Origin: JAJPXI01 sp051867655
GTDB lineage: Bacteria > Bacillota > Clostridia > Oscillospirales > Oscillospiraceae
DNA: 36,603 nt
Assembly: GCA_051867655.1 (NCBI GenBank)
Contig: JBJDYV010000075.1
Location: 1-36,603, forward strand
Reading direction: 5' to 3'
The position numbers and the translations under genes were made by a program. Shown one piece after another: positions 16,973 through 23,758 of the stretch (within the stretch, counting starts at the first letter, position 1; each line of letters starts with the position of its first letter). The notes under the pieces were generated by a model. It ran no database searches, had not been told where the DNA came from, and was given only the letters and a program-made list of their open reading frames with translations.

Positions 16973-17641
16973 TTACGTGTGCTCCTCCATGTCCAGATAG
17001 ACCGCCCGGACGATGCCCGGGCTGCCGCGCAGCCATTCCACCATGCCGTCCGGAATGGGCTGGTCACTCTCGATAACCATGACAGCCAGACCGCCCCGGC
17101 GGTCCCGGTAGAGCTGCATGGTGGCGATGTTCACGCCGTGCTCACGGAGCAGATTGGCCACCTCGGCCACATAGCCGGGCCGGTCCTCGTTGCGGATGAT
17201 CAGGGTGGGATAATCGCCGGTGAAGCTGGCCTCCAGCCCGTCCAGGGAATTGACCCGCACCCGGCCGCCGCCCAGACTGGAGGCGTTGACCTCCAGCGTG
17301 CGCCCTTCGGCGTTGGTCACCTGGAGCACCACCGTGTTGGGGTGTGCACCCCGCAGGACAACAGAGCCGACGGTCAATTCCATGCCCGCCTGTCCGGCCA
17401 GGGCGAAGGCGCGGGGGATGTCCGGGTCATCGGGCTGCAGGCCCAGCAGACCGGCGACCAGGGCTTTGTCCGTGCCGTGGCCCGCGCCGGTGGCGGCAAA
17501 GGAGCCGTGGAGCAGCAGGTTTGCGGACACCGGCTGGGAGCCCAGCAGACGGCGGGTGATCAGGCCGATGCGCACGGCCCCGGCCGTATGAGAGGAGGAG
17601 GGACCGACCATGACGGGCCCCATAATATCAAAGATGGTCAT
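16973..17641 (-). CDS. sdaAB: L-serine dehydratase, iron-sulfur-dependent, beta subunit (with ACT domain)
   Basis: 222 aa. The N-terminal part carries the diagnostic IMGPVMVGPSSSHTAGAVRIG and FAATGAGHGTDKALVAGLLG. Residues from about 148 form an ACT domain (RNEDRPGYVAEVANLLREH), the usual amino-acid-sensing module of this subunit. The ATG at 17641 is taken as start, with GGAAAGG 11 bp upstream. An in-frame GTG at 17650 would add three residues but sits too close to that site. The gene follows the ClC gene by 39 bp, so all three may be co-transcribed. Confidence 0.94.
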   Translation of the reverse strand: MTIFDIMGPVMVGPSSSHTAGAVRIGLITRRLLGSQPVSANLLLHGSFAATGAGHGTDKALVAGLLGLQPDDPDIPRAFALAGQAGMELTVGSVVLRGAHPNTVVLQVTNAEGRTLEVNASSLGGGRVRVNSLDGLEASFTGDYPTLIIRNEDRPGYVAEVANLLREHGVNIATMQLYRDRRGGLAVMVIESDQPIPDGMVEWLRGSPGIVRAVYLDMEEHT

Positions 17642-17680
17642 CGTGGTCACGACCTTTCCGGGAAGAATATACCGTGGGTT

Positions 17681-18991
17681 TTAATCTGTTTTCTGGTTGG
17701 CTTTCCGGTCGATGAACTCGGGCCGGAATTTGCTGTACATGATCTTCTGCTCACTGTACAGCCCGTAGTAGCCGGAGAGCATATAGGACACGGCGATGCA
17801 CACGGCGAACAGGCCCAGGCTCCGGATGGGGAGCGTCCCGGAGGCAGCGAACAGCTCCAACGCCAGCAGCAGGGAGGACAGGGGGCAGTTGGTGACGCCG
17901 CAGAACAGGCTCACCATGCCCAGCCCCGCGCCGAAGGAGGGGTGCAGCCCCAGCAGAGGGGCGGCAATGCAGCCGAAGGTGGCGCCGGTGAAAAAGACGG
18001 GGACGATCTCGCCGCCCTTGAAGCCCGCGCCTAGGGTAATTGCGGTGAAGAGGATCTTCAGCAGGAAGGCCTCGGGCCGGGCCTGTCCGCCGATGGCGGC
18101 GCGGATCACGGCCTCGCCCGCGCCGTTGTAGTCGTAGGTGCCGGGATTCCAGAGCCACACCAGATAGGTCAGGGCGATGACGATCAGGCCGCCCACGGCC
18201 GCCCGCGCCAGGCGGTTGGGCAGAAAGCGGTCGTACAGCTTGGGGACGGCCTGCATGATCCGGCAGAACAGAATGGACAGCAGGGCGAACAGGATGCCCA
18301 TGCCCACCGCCTGCACCAGCGTCAGCGGGGTCAGGCCGGGGACGCCCTCCAGGGAGAAGGAGGTGCCCGGCACGCCGAAGAACTGGGCCACCCACAGGCC
18401 AATGACGGAGGAGAGCACGCAGGGCACGATGGCGGCATAGTACATCACGCCCACACTGACCACCTCCATGGCGAAGACGGCGGCGGTCAGCGGCGTGCCG
18501 AACAGGGCGGAAAAGGCGGCGGCCATGCCGCACATGGTAATGACGCGGCTGTCCTTGTCATCCAGGCGCATGCGCCGGCCGATCCAGGAGGAGATGGAGC
18601 CGCCGATCTGGAGGATGGCGCCCTCCCGGCCGGAGGAGCCGCCCACCAGGTGGGTGATGATGGTGGAGACAAACACCAACGGGGCGGTGCGCAGGGGCAG
18701 GGCGGCGTTCTCCCGCACGGCCACCAGCACGAAGTTGGTGCCCCGGTCCCGCTCCATGCCGCATACCCGGTAGAGCAGAACGATGACCACGCCGCCCACG
18801 GGCAGCAGCCAGAGCAGCCAGGGATGGGCCATCCGCAGGCCGGTGACCCCAGTAAAGGCGTAATAGAACGCGGTGCTGACACCACCCGCCACCAGGCCGA
18901 TCACCGCGGCAAACAGAAGCCAGCGCATAAAGACGAGGGGGTGATCGATCAGGCGGCGCAGCCGCTGGGCGGATGCAGACGGTGGGCTCAT
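17681..18991 (-). CDS. ClC-family transporter, probably of the fluoride/proton antiporter (CLC-F) group
   Basis: 436 aa with about ten to twelve membrane segments. GGSSGREGAILQIGGSI holds the gating glutamate (E123) of ClC proteins. GTPLTAAVFAMEV and GFKGGEIVPVFFTGATFG are family landmarks. The usual chloride-type GSGIP and GREGP signatures are changed (GREGA here), and the region before GREGA resembles CLC-F proteins, which export fluoride. This subgroup call is from memory of motifs and is uncertain. ATG at 18991 is chosen because GGATCGGAGGAAC precedes it; an upstream TTG at 19009 is unlikely. No fluoride riboswitch is visible in the short leader. Confidence 0.85.
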   Translation of the reverse strand: MSPPSASAQRLRRLIDHPLVFMRWLLFAAVIGLVAGGVSTAFYYAFTGVTGLRMAHPWLLWLLPVGGVVIVLLYRVCGMERDRGTNFVLVAVRENAALPLRTAPLVFVSTIITHLVGGSSGREGAILQIGGSISSWIGRRMRLDDKDSRVITMCGMAAAFSALFGTPLTAAVFAMEVVSVGVMYYAAIVPCVLSSVIGLWVAQFFGVPGTSFSLEGVPGLTPLTLVQAVGMGILFALLSILFCRIMQAVPKLYDRFLPNRLARAAVGGLIVIALTYLVWLWNPGTYDYNGAGEAVIRAAIGGQARPEAFLLKILFTAITLGAGFKGGEIVPVFFTGATFGCIAAPLLGLHPSFGAGLGMVSLFCGVTNCPLSSLLLALELFAASGTLPIRSLGLFAVCIAVSYMLSGYYGLYSEQKIMYSKFRPEFIDRKANQKTD

Positions 18992-19031
18992 AAAGTTCCT
19001 CCGATCCAATTAAAATTTGAATGATGCGGTT

Positions 19032-19060
19032 ATTATATCAAATTTTTAACGGTATGACAG
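19032..19060 (-). promoter_or_regulatory. Promoter of the ClC / serine dehydratase unit
   Basis: On the - strand CTGTCA and TATAAT are separated by 17 bp, with an extended -10 (TGA). The ClC ATG is about 40 bp downstream. Confidence 0.6.
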
Positions 19061-19102
19061 CCCCAGACAAAACTTTTTGATGATTTTTTCCAGAGAGTGT
19101 GG

Positions 19103-19108
19103 TATACT
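19103..19108 (+). promoter_or_regulatory. Possible -10 element of the CNNM/CorC-pyk unit
   Basis: TATACT preceded by TGTGG makes an extended -10. No good -35 stands at the right distance (TTGATG is 20 bp upstream). It is 44 bp before the TTG start. Confidence 0.4.
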
Positions 19109-19152
19109 TTATCCTGTATAACTATTTCATCCGGCTATAAGGAGGAATCACC

Positions 19153-20493
19153 TTGTCAGAGGACCCGTTATTGCCCCAGCTTCTCGTTCTGGTTATCCTG
19201 ATTTTCTTCAACGCATTTTTTGCCGCGTCGGAAATCGCGGTCATCTCGCTGTCGGAGGCAAAGGTGCGCAAGCAGGCGGAGGAGGGCGACAAAAAAGCCG
19301 CCAAACTGCTCCGGCTGATCCAAGCTCCCGACAACTTTTTGTCCACCATTCAGATCGGTATTACCCTGGCCGGCTTTCTGGCATCCGCTTTCGCGGCCGA
19401 TACCTTCTCGGACCGGCTGGTGCGCTGGCTGGTGGAGGACCGCGGCGTGACCGCCCTGCCCGAGGGTACGCTCAACGTCATCATGGTGGTGGTCATTACC
19501 CTGATCCTGTCCTATTTTACCCTGGTATTCGGCGAGCTGGTGCCCAAGCGTCTGGCCATGAAAAAGACGGAGGGCGTGGCCCGGGCCACCTGCGGTGTGG
19601 TCTCCGCCCTGTCGGTGTTTTTTCGGCCGGTCATCTGGCTGTTGTCCAAGTCCACCAACGCCATCCTGCGTCTGCTGCGTATTGACCCCAGAGACACGGG
19701 GGAGGAGGTTTCGGAGGACGAGATCCGCATGATGGTGGACATCGGCGAGGAAAAGGGCACCATCGAGGCCAATGAGAAGGAAATGATCGAAAACATCTTC
19801 GAGTTCAACAACACCACCGCCGAAGATGTGATGATCCACCGCACCGACATGGTTATGATCTGGCTGGAGGACCCCGCGGAGGAGATCCTGCGCACGATCG
19901 AGGAGTCGGGCATGTCCCGTTTTCCTGTCTACAATGAGAACGCCGACGATATCGTCGGCATCCTGAATACCCGCGACTACCTGTTCAACACCCACCGGAA
20001 AGAGCCCAAGTCCTTCCGGGATCTGCTGCGTCCGGCCTATTTTGTGCCCGAGTCGGTGCGCACCGACGTGCTGTTCCGGGATATGCAGAGCAAGAAGGTA
20101 CATATGGCCATCGTGGTGGATGAGTACGGCGGTACCTCCGGCCTGGTGACCATGGAAGACCTGCTGGAGGAGATCGTGGGCAATATTTACGATGAGTTCG
20201 ACCCCCAGGACGAGCAGGACATCATCCGGCTGGAGGAGAACCTCTGGCGGGTGGCCGGCTCGGTGGAGCTGGAGACCCTGGCCGAGGAGCTGGACGTGGA
20301 GCTGCCCGAGGAGGAAGAGTACGACACCCTGGGCGGACTGGTCTTCTCCCAGCTGTCCGTGATCCCCGAGGACGGCAGCACGGTGGAGGTGGACGTCTGC
20401 GGTCTGCACGTCAAGGTGGTGGAGCTCTCCGACCGCCGGGTGGAGTGGGCCCTGGTGTCCAAGCTGATCCCGGAGGAAAACAACGAAAGCTGA
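19153..20493 (+). CDS. CNNM/CorC (HlyC) family membrane protein with CBS pair
   Basis: 446 aa. Residues of about 1-190 are a DUF21 (CNNM) membrane domain (LLVLVILIFFNAFFAASEIA, TIQIGITLAGFLASAF, VFGELVPKRLAM). A CBS pair follows (VMIHRTDMVMIWLED.., KKVHMAIVVDEYGGTSGLVT) and then a CorC_HlyC C-terminal domain (about 355-440). Members are involved in Mg2+ or Co2+ efflux and resistance; the old name hemolysin is misleading. The start is TTG at 19153, with GGAGG 10 bp before it and the expected N-terminus. pyk begins 19 bp after its stop, so both share a transcript. Confidence 0.92.
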   Translation: MSEDPLLPQLLVLVILIFFNAFFAASEIAVISLSEAKVRKQAEEGDKKAAKLLRLIQAPDNFLSTIQIGITLAGFLASAFAADTFSDRLVRWLVEDRGVTALPEGTLNVIMVVVITLILSYFTLVFGELVPKRLAMKKTEGVARATCGVVSALSVFFRPVIWLLSKSTNAILRLLRIDPRDTGEEVSEDEIRMMVDIGEEKGTIEANEKEMIENIFEFNNTTAEDVMIHRTDMVMIWLEDPAEEILRTIEESGMSRFPVYNENADDIVGILNTRDYLFNTHRKEPKSFRDLLRPAYFVPESVRTDVLFRDMQSKKVHMAIVVDEYGGTSGLVTMEDLLEEIVGNIYDEFDPQDEQDIIRLEENLWRVAGSVELETLAEELDVELPEEEEYDTLGGLVFSQLSVIPEDGSTVEVDVCGLHVKVVELSDRRVEWALVSKLIPEENNES

Positions 20494-20512
20494 TTTTTTC
20501 GGAGGAACTGTC

Positions 20513-21940
20513 ATGCGCAAAACAAAGATTATCTGCACTCTGGGCCCCGCTGTGGACAGCGAGCAGGCCATCCGCCGGCTGATCCTGGCGGGAATGAACG
20601 CCGCCCGGTTCAATTTCTCCCATGGGACCCATGAGTCCCACCTGGCCCAGCTGAATAAGCTCAAGCATGTCCGGGATGAGCTGGGACGCCCGGTCGCCAC
20701 CATTCTGGACACCAAGGGGCCGGAGATCCGCATCGGCGCTTTCGCGTCGGGACCCATCACGCTGAAGCGGGGAGACACGTTCACCCTGACCACCGAGGAT
20801 GTGCCCGGGGACGAAAAGCGGGTGTCGGTGACCTATAAGCGGCTCCATGAGGAGCTGTCCGCCGGCTGCCGGGTGCTGATCGACGACGGCCTGGTGGAGC
20901 TGGTCGTGGCGGAAGTCGCGGGACAGGAGATCCGCTGCACGGTGGAGACCGGCGGCGAGCTGTCCAGCAACAAGTCCATCAACATCCCCGACGTGGCCAT
21001 CCCGCTGCCCTCCCTGACCGAGCGGGACGAGCAGGACATTAAGTTTGCCGTGGAGCAGGACTTTGACTTCATCGCTGCCTCCTTTGTGCGCAAGGCCCTG
21101 GATATCGAAGACATCCGCGCCGTGCTGAAAAAGTACGGCGGCGAGGATATCCGCATCATCGCCAAGATCGAGAACCGGGAGGGCGTCAACAACCTGGATG
21201 AGATCATCGCGGCCTCCGACGGCGTGATGGTGGCCCGGGGCGACCTGGGGGTGGAGATCCCCGCCCAGGAGGTGCCCGTGCTCCAGAAGGAGATGATCGC
21301 CAAGACGGTCAGCCAGGGCAAGTCGGTCATCATCGCCACCCAGATGCTGGACTCCATGATCCGCAATCCCCGGCCCACCCGCGCCGAGGTGTCCGATGTA
21401 GCCAACGCCGTGTATGACGGAGCCTCCTGCGTCATGCTCTCCGGGGAGACCGCTTCGGGCAAATATCCCGTGGAGGCCCTGGAGACCATGGTGAAGACCA
21501 TCACTGCCGCGGAAGAATCCATTAACTATTGGGGCCGCTTCCAGAAGACCGGCTTCCCGCCCCTGAGCACCATCAGCAACGCTATTACCCATACCTGCTG
21601 CCTGACCGCCATGGATCTGAATGCCAAGGCCATCTTGGCGGCGACTTCCTCCGGCACGACGGCCCGGATGATCGCCCGCTTCAAGCCGGCCTGTCCCATT
21701 GCCGCCCTGACCATGACCGAGCGGGTGCGCCGCCAGCTGGCCATCGTCTGGGGCGTACACCCCTACCTGTACGGCACGGTGGACTCCACCGACCGGCTGT
21801 TCTCCTTGGCTGTGGAGTGCGCCCGCAAGGAGGGCGTGGTGCAGCCCGGGGACACGGTGGTCATCACCGCCGGCCTGCCTATCGGGCAGAGCGGCTCCAC
21901 CAACCTGATCAAGGCTCAAGTGGTGGGGGAACCGGTATAA
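20513..21940 (+). CDS. pyk: Pyruvate kinase
   Basis: 475 aa, the length of the standard form; it lacks the extra C-terminal PEP-utilising domain found in Bacillus pyruvate kinases. It converts phosphoenolpyruvate and ADP to pyruvate and ATP in the cytosol. Landmarks are TKIICTLGPAVDSEQAI, AARFNFSHGTHESH, DTKGPEIRIG, the catalytic AKIENREGVNNLDEI, MVARGDLGVEIP, and IIATQMLDSMIRNPRPTRAEVSDVANAV split over the active site. ATG is preceded by CGGAGGAACTGTC. It is separate from the other glycolytic genes at 29281-34559. Confidence 0.97.
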   Translation: MRKTKIICTLGPAVDSEQAIRRLILAGMNAARFNFSHGTHESHLAQLNKLKHVRDELGRPVATILDTKGPEIRIGAFASGPITLKRGDTFTLTTEDVPGDEKRVSVTYKRLHEELSAGCRVLIDDGLVELVVAEVAGQEIRCTVETGGELSSNKSINIPDVAIPLPSLTERDEQDIKFAVEQDFDFIAASFVRKALDIEDIRAVLKKYGGEDIRIIAKIENREGVNNLDEIIAASDGVMVARGDLGVEIPAQEVPVLQKEMIAKTVSQGKSVIIATQMLDSMIRNPRPTRAEVSDVANAVYDGASCVMLSGETASGKYPVEALETMVKTITAAEESINYWGRFQKTGFPPLSTISNAITHTCCLTAMDLNAKAILAATSSGTTARMIARFKPACPIAALTMTERVRRQLAIVWGVHPYLYGTVDSTDRLFSLAVECARKEGVVQPGDTVVITAGLPIGQSGSTNLIKAQVVGEPV

Positions 21941-21951
21941 GAAGCATAATC

Positions 21952-21983
21952 AACGCCCGCCGGCAGTGCCGGCGGGCGTTTTC
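21952..21983 (+). terminator. Terminator after pyk
   Basis: ACGCCCGCCGGC, short loop, GCCGGCGGGCGT, then TTTTC. It is a 12-bp perfect stem 12 bp after the stop codon. Confidence 0.85.
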
Positions 21984-21986
21984 AAT

Positions 21987-22019
21987 CATATGTGGGAGGC
22001 TATCAGCCTCCCACATATG
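21987..22019. repeat. 33-bp perfect palindrome over the apbE stop codon
   Basis: CATATGTGGGAGGCT, 3-bp centre ATC, and the exact complement. It contains the apbE stop codon (22003-22005) and its last five codons. On the - strand it is followed by ATTGAAAAC, not a T-run, so it is not a typical terminator. It may protect the transcript 3' end or act with the adjacent pyk hairpin. Confidence 0.7.
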
Positions 22020-23022
22020 CGTATTCCACAGTATAGCCCGCGCTGTCGCCCGGCGTGAACTGCCCGGACAGGCCCTCCGTGACCACCACTCTGCCATCCT
22101 GAGTGACCAACACCAACTCAAAGCCGCCCTCGGAGCGCCAGAGCGCCAGGGCGTCCTCCTCACCCAGGACAAAAGTCGCGGTGGACAGCAGGTCGGCCAG
22201 ACCCGGGTCGGCGCACACCACCGTGGCCGACAGCAGACCGGAATCCGCCGGGTACCCGGTGCGTGGGTCGATGATGTGGTGGTACACCACGCCGTCCTGT
22301 TCAAAGTACCGCTGATACCCCCCGGAGGTCACCGCCGAGGTGTCCCGCAGGGACAGAATGCCCACGGCGCCGCTGCTGTCCGCCGGGTCCTGCACGGCCA
22401 CCCGCCAGGCGCTGCCGTCCGTTTTTGAGCCGATGACGGTGATGTTGTGCCCCAGGTCCAGCAGGGCGCTCTCCACGCCGTATTCCCGGAGCACCTGTTC
22501 CGCCTGTCCGGCGGCGTATCCCTTGGCGATGCCGCCTAAATCGATCTCCATCCCGGCCTTTTCCAGGGCGGCGGTGTTTCCGTTCACCGTCAGCGCGCCG
22601 CTGTCCACCAGTGTCAGAAGTTCGTCCAGCTCCTCCCGGGACGGAACCCGGTGCGCTCCTTCGCCGCCGAAGCCCCAGGCGGCGGACACCGGGGCGACGG
22701 TCACGTCAAAGGCCCCGCCGGTCTTCCCGCTCCACTCCGCTGCCAGGGACAGCACCCGGGCCGTGTCCTCAGAAATCTGCACCGCGCCGGGAGCGGCGGC
22801 ATTCAGGGCGGAGACCTCGCTGTCCGCCCGGGTGCGGGAGAGCAGAGCCTCCAGGGCGTTGACTTTTTCCACAGCGGCGGGGACCGCCTCCTCCGCTTCA
22901 TCGCCGTACGCGGTGATGGACATGACGGTGTCCATGGCAAAAAACTGCTGCTGGGCGGACTTTTCGCCGCAGGCGGTCAGCAGCAGAAACAGAGCCAGAA
23001 AGGGGAAGATGATACGTTTCAT
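22003..23022 (-). CDS. apbE: ApbE-type FAD:protein FMN transferase, lipoprotein
   Basis: 339 aa. A lipoprotein signal (MKRIIFPFLALFLLLTAC, Cys18 as the lipid-bearing residue) exports it to the outer face of the membrane. ApbE attaches FMN to a Thr in partner flavoproteins such as RnfG/NqrC-type or extracellular reductase subunits. Family signatures are FFAMDTVMSITAYGDEAEEA, AGKTGGAFDVTVAP-like (SGKTGGAFDVTVAPV), IDLGGIAKGYAAGQAEQVL, ALLDLGHNITVIGSK and YHHIIDPRTGYPA. ATG at 23022 is chosen for its lipoprotein signal and the AAAGAGG before it; longer readings have no binding site. No target flavoprotein gene is in the window. Confidence 0.94.
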   Translation of the reverse strand: MKRIIFPFLALFLLLTACGEKSAQQQFFAMDTVMSITAYGDEAEEAVPAAVEKVNALEALLSRTRADSEVSALNAAAPGAVQISEDTARVLSLAAEWSGKTGGAFDVTVAPVSAAWGFGGEGAHRVPSREELDELLTLVDSGALTVNGNTAALEKAGMEIDLGGIAKGYAAGQAEQVLREYGVESALLDLGHNITVIGSKTDGSAWRVAVQDPADSSGAVGILSLRDTSAVTSGGYQRYFEQDGVVYHHIIDPRTGYPADSGLLSATVVCADPGLADLLSTATFVLGEEDALALWRSEGGFELVLVTQDGRVVVTEGLSGQFTPGDSAGYTVEYAYVGG

Positions 23023-23055
23023 GGCGGGCCTCTTTTCACGTTTTCTCAAATATTT

Positions 23056-23084
23056 AGTATAATCCACGCGCCCGTTCCCGTCAA
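23056..23084 (-). promoter_or_regulatory. Promoter of apbE
   Basis: On the - strand TTGACG and TATACT are 17 bp apart. The apbE ATG lies about 33 bp downstream of the -10. Confidence 0.65.
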
Positions 23085-23123
23085 TCGCGGGGGAAAGGAG
23101 AGCCGAGTGTCCGTAAAACAGGG

Positions 23124-23157
23124 AATCCTCCGTATGGTTTAGAACATACGGAGGATT
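23124..23157. terminator. Hairpin downstream of the AT-rich membrane-anchored protein gene
   Basis: AATCCTCCGTATG and CATACGGAGGATT form a 13-bp perfect stem with an 8-nt loop. On the - strand it is followed by CCCTGTTTTA, a weak T-tract. It lies 17 bp after the stop of the gene at 23175. Confidence 0.5.
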
Positions 23158-23174
23158 TCCGAAAGGGTTTTAAA

Positions 23175-23597
23175 TCAATCAGCATATTTATTTTCAAGTT
23201 CCTGCAGGTAATCATAACACAATCCGCCATCACAGCGATAAAAGAAGGGATCGCTGCGAATGGTATTGGCACTGTTTATCATAAAGCTGTCAAGTACCGT
23301 TTCATTTTCACCGTAGAAACTCATCCGGAAAGAAAATCCGCTGTGATTGATGGAAATTTTATCTCGTTTCATTTTATTACCCTGGATGTTTTCTACAATG
23401 TATTGGATTTCGTCCGGGTCATCAAGATCAAAACGTTTACCTGTGCTGCCGTCAAAAACAGATATCGATTTTACATCGGCTGCCTCGATGCCGCTTAAGA
23501 AGGTCTTGGGAGAGAAATACCATACTGCCAGAATTGCAATGATTACGATTCCGATTGCGATGAATAAAAGTAATATTTTTTGCTTTCTTTTCAACAT
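23175..23597 (-). CDS. Small membrane-anchored protein of unknown function
   Basis: 140 aa. A basic start (MLKRKQK) and one strong membrane segment (ILLLFIAIGIVIIAILAVWY) anchor the protein. The remaining 110 residues are probably outside and contain SISVFDGSTGKRFDLDDPDE and two cysteines (FYRCDGGLCYDYL) that could form a disulfide. No family is recognised. ATG at 23597 follows GGGAGGCGCCTT; longer readings have no binding site. The gene and its flanks are clearly richer in A and T than all neighbours, with codons such as ATA, AAA and TTA, which suggests later acquisition. It stands alone with its own promoter-like upstream region and a hairpin downstream. Confidence 0.7.
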   Translation of the reverse strand: MLKRKQKILLLFIAIGIVIIAILAVWYFSPKTFLSGIEAADVKSISVFDGSTGKRFDLDDPDEIQYIVENIQGNKMKRDKISINHSGFSFRMSFYGENETVLDSFMINSANTIRSDPFFYRCDGGLCYDYLQELENKYAD

Positions 23598-23688
23598 AAG
23601 GCGCCTCCCTTCCATCAATCCCGATTGATCTTCCCCGTTTGATAAATAAAGCATATCAGAAAAATGTTAGAATTTCTACGGCTGACAC

Positions 23689-23723
23689 AAAAACGCCCGG
23701 ACAAATTTTGTCCGGGCGTTTTC
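23689..23723 (-). terminator. Terminator of the EF-G-like gene
   Basis: AAAACGCCCGGACAAA and its complement form a long stem 36 bp after the stop. On the - strand it ends in TTTTT. Confidence 0.85.
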
Positions 23724-23758
23724 GGGATCAATGATAAATCAGTTCAAACTTCACCATA

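Noticed and set aside
18992..19031. Search for a fluoride riboswitch before the ClC gene
   Set aside because: The leader is too short and lacks the conserved pseudoknot sequences.
19168..20793. 541-codon open frame on -, antisense to the CNNM/CorC gene and pyk
   Set aside because: It crosses two real genes on the other strand and has His/Gln/Gly-rich low-complexity composition.
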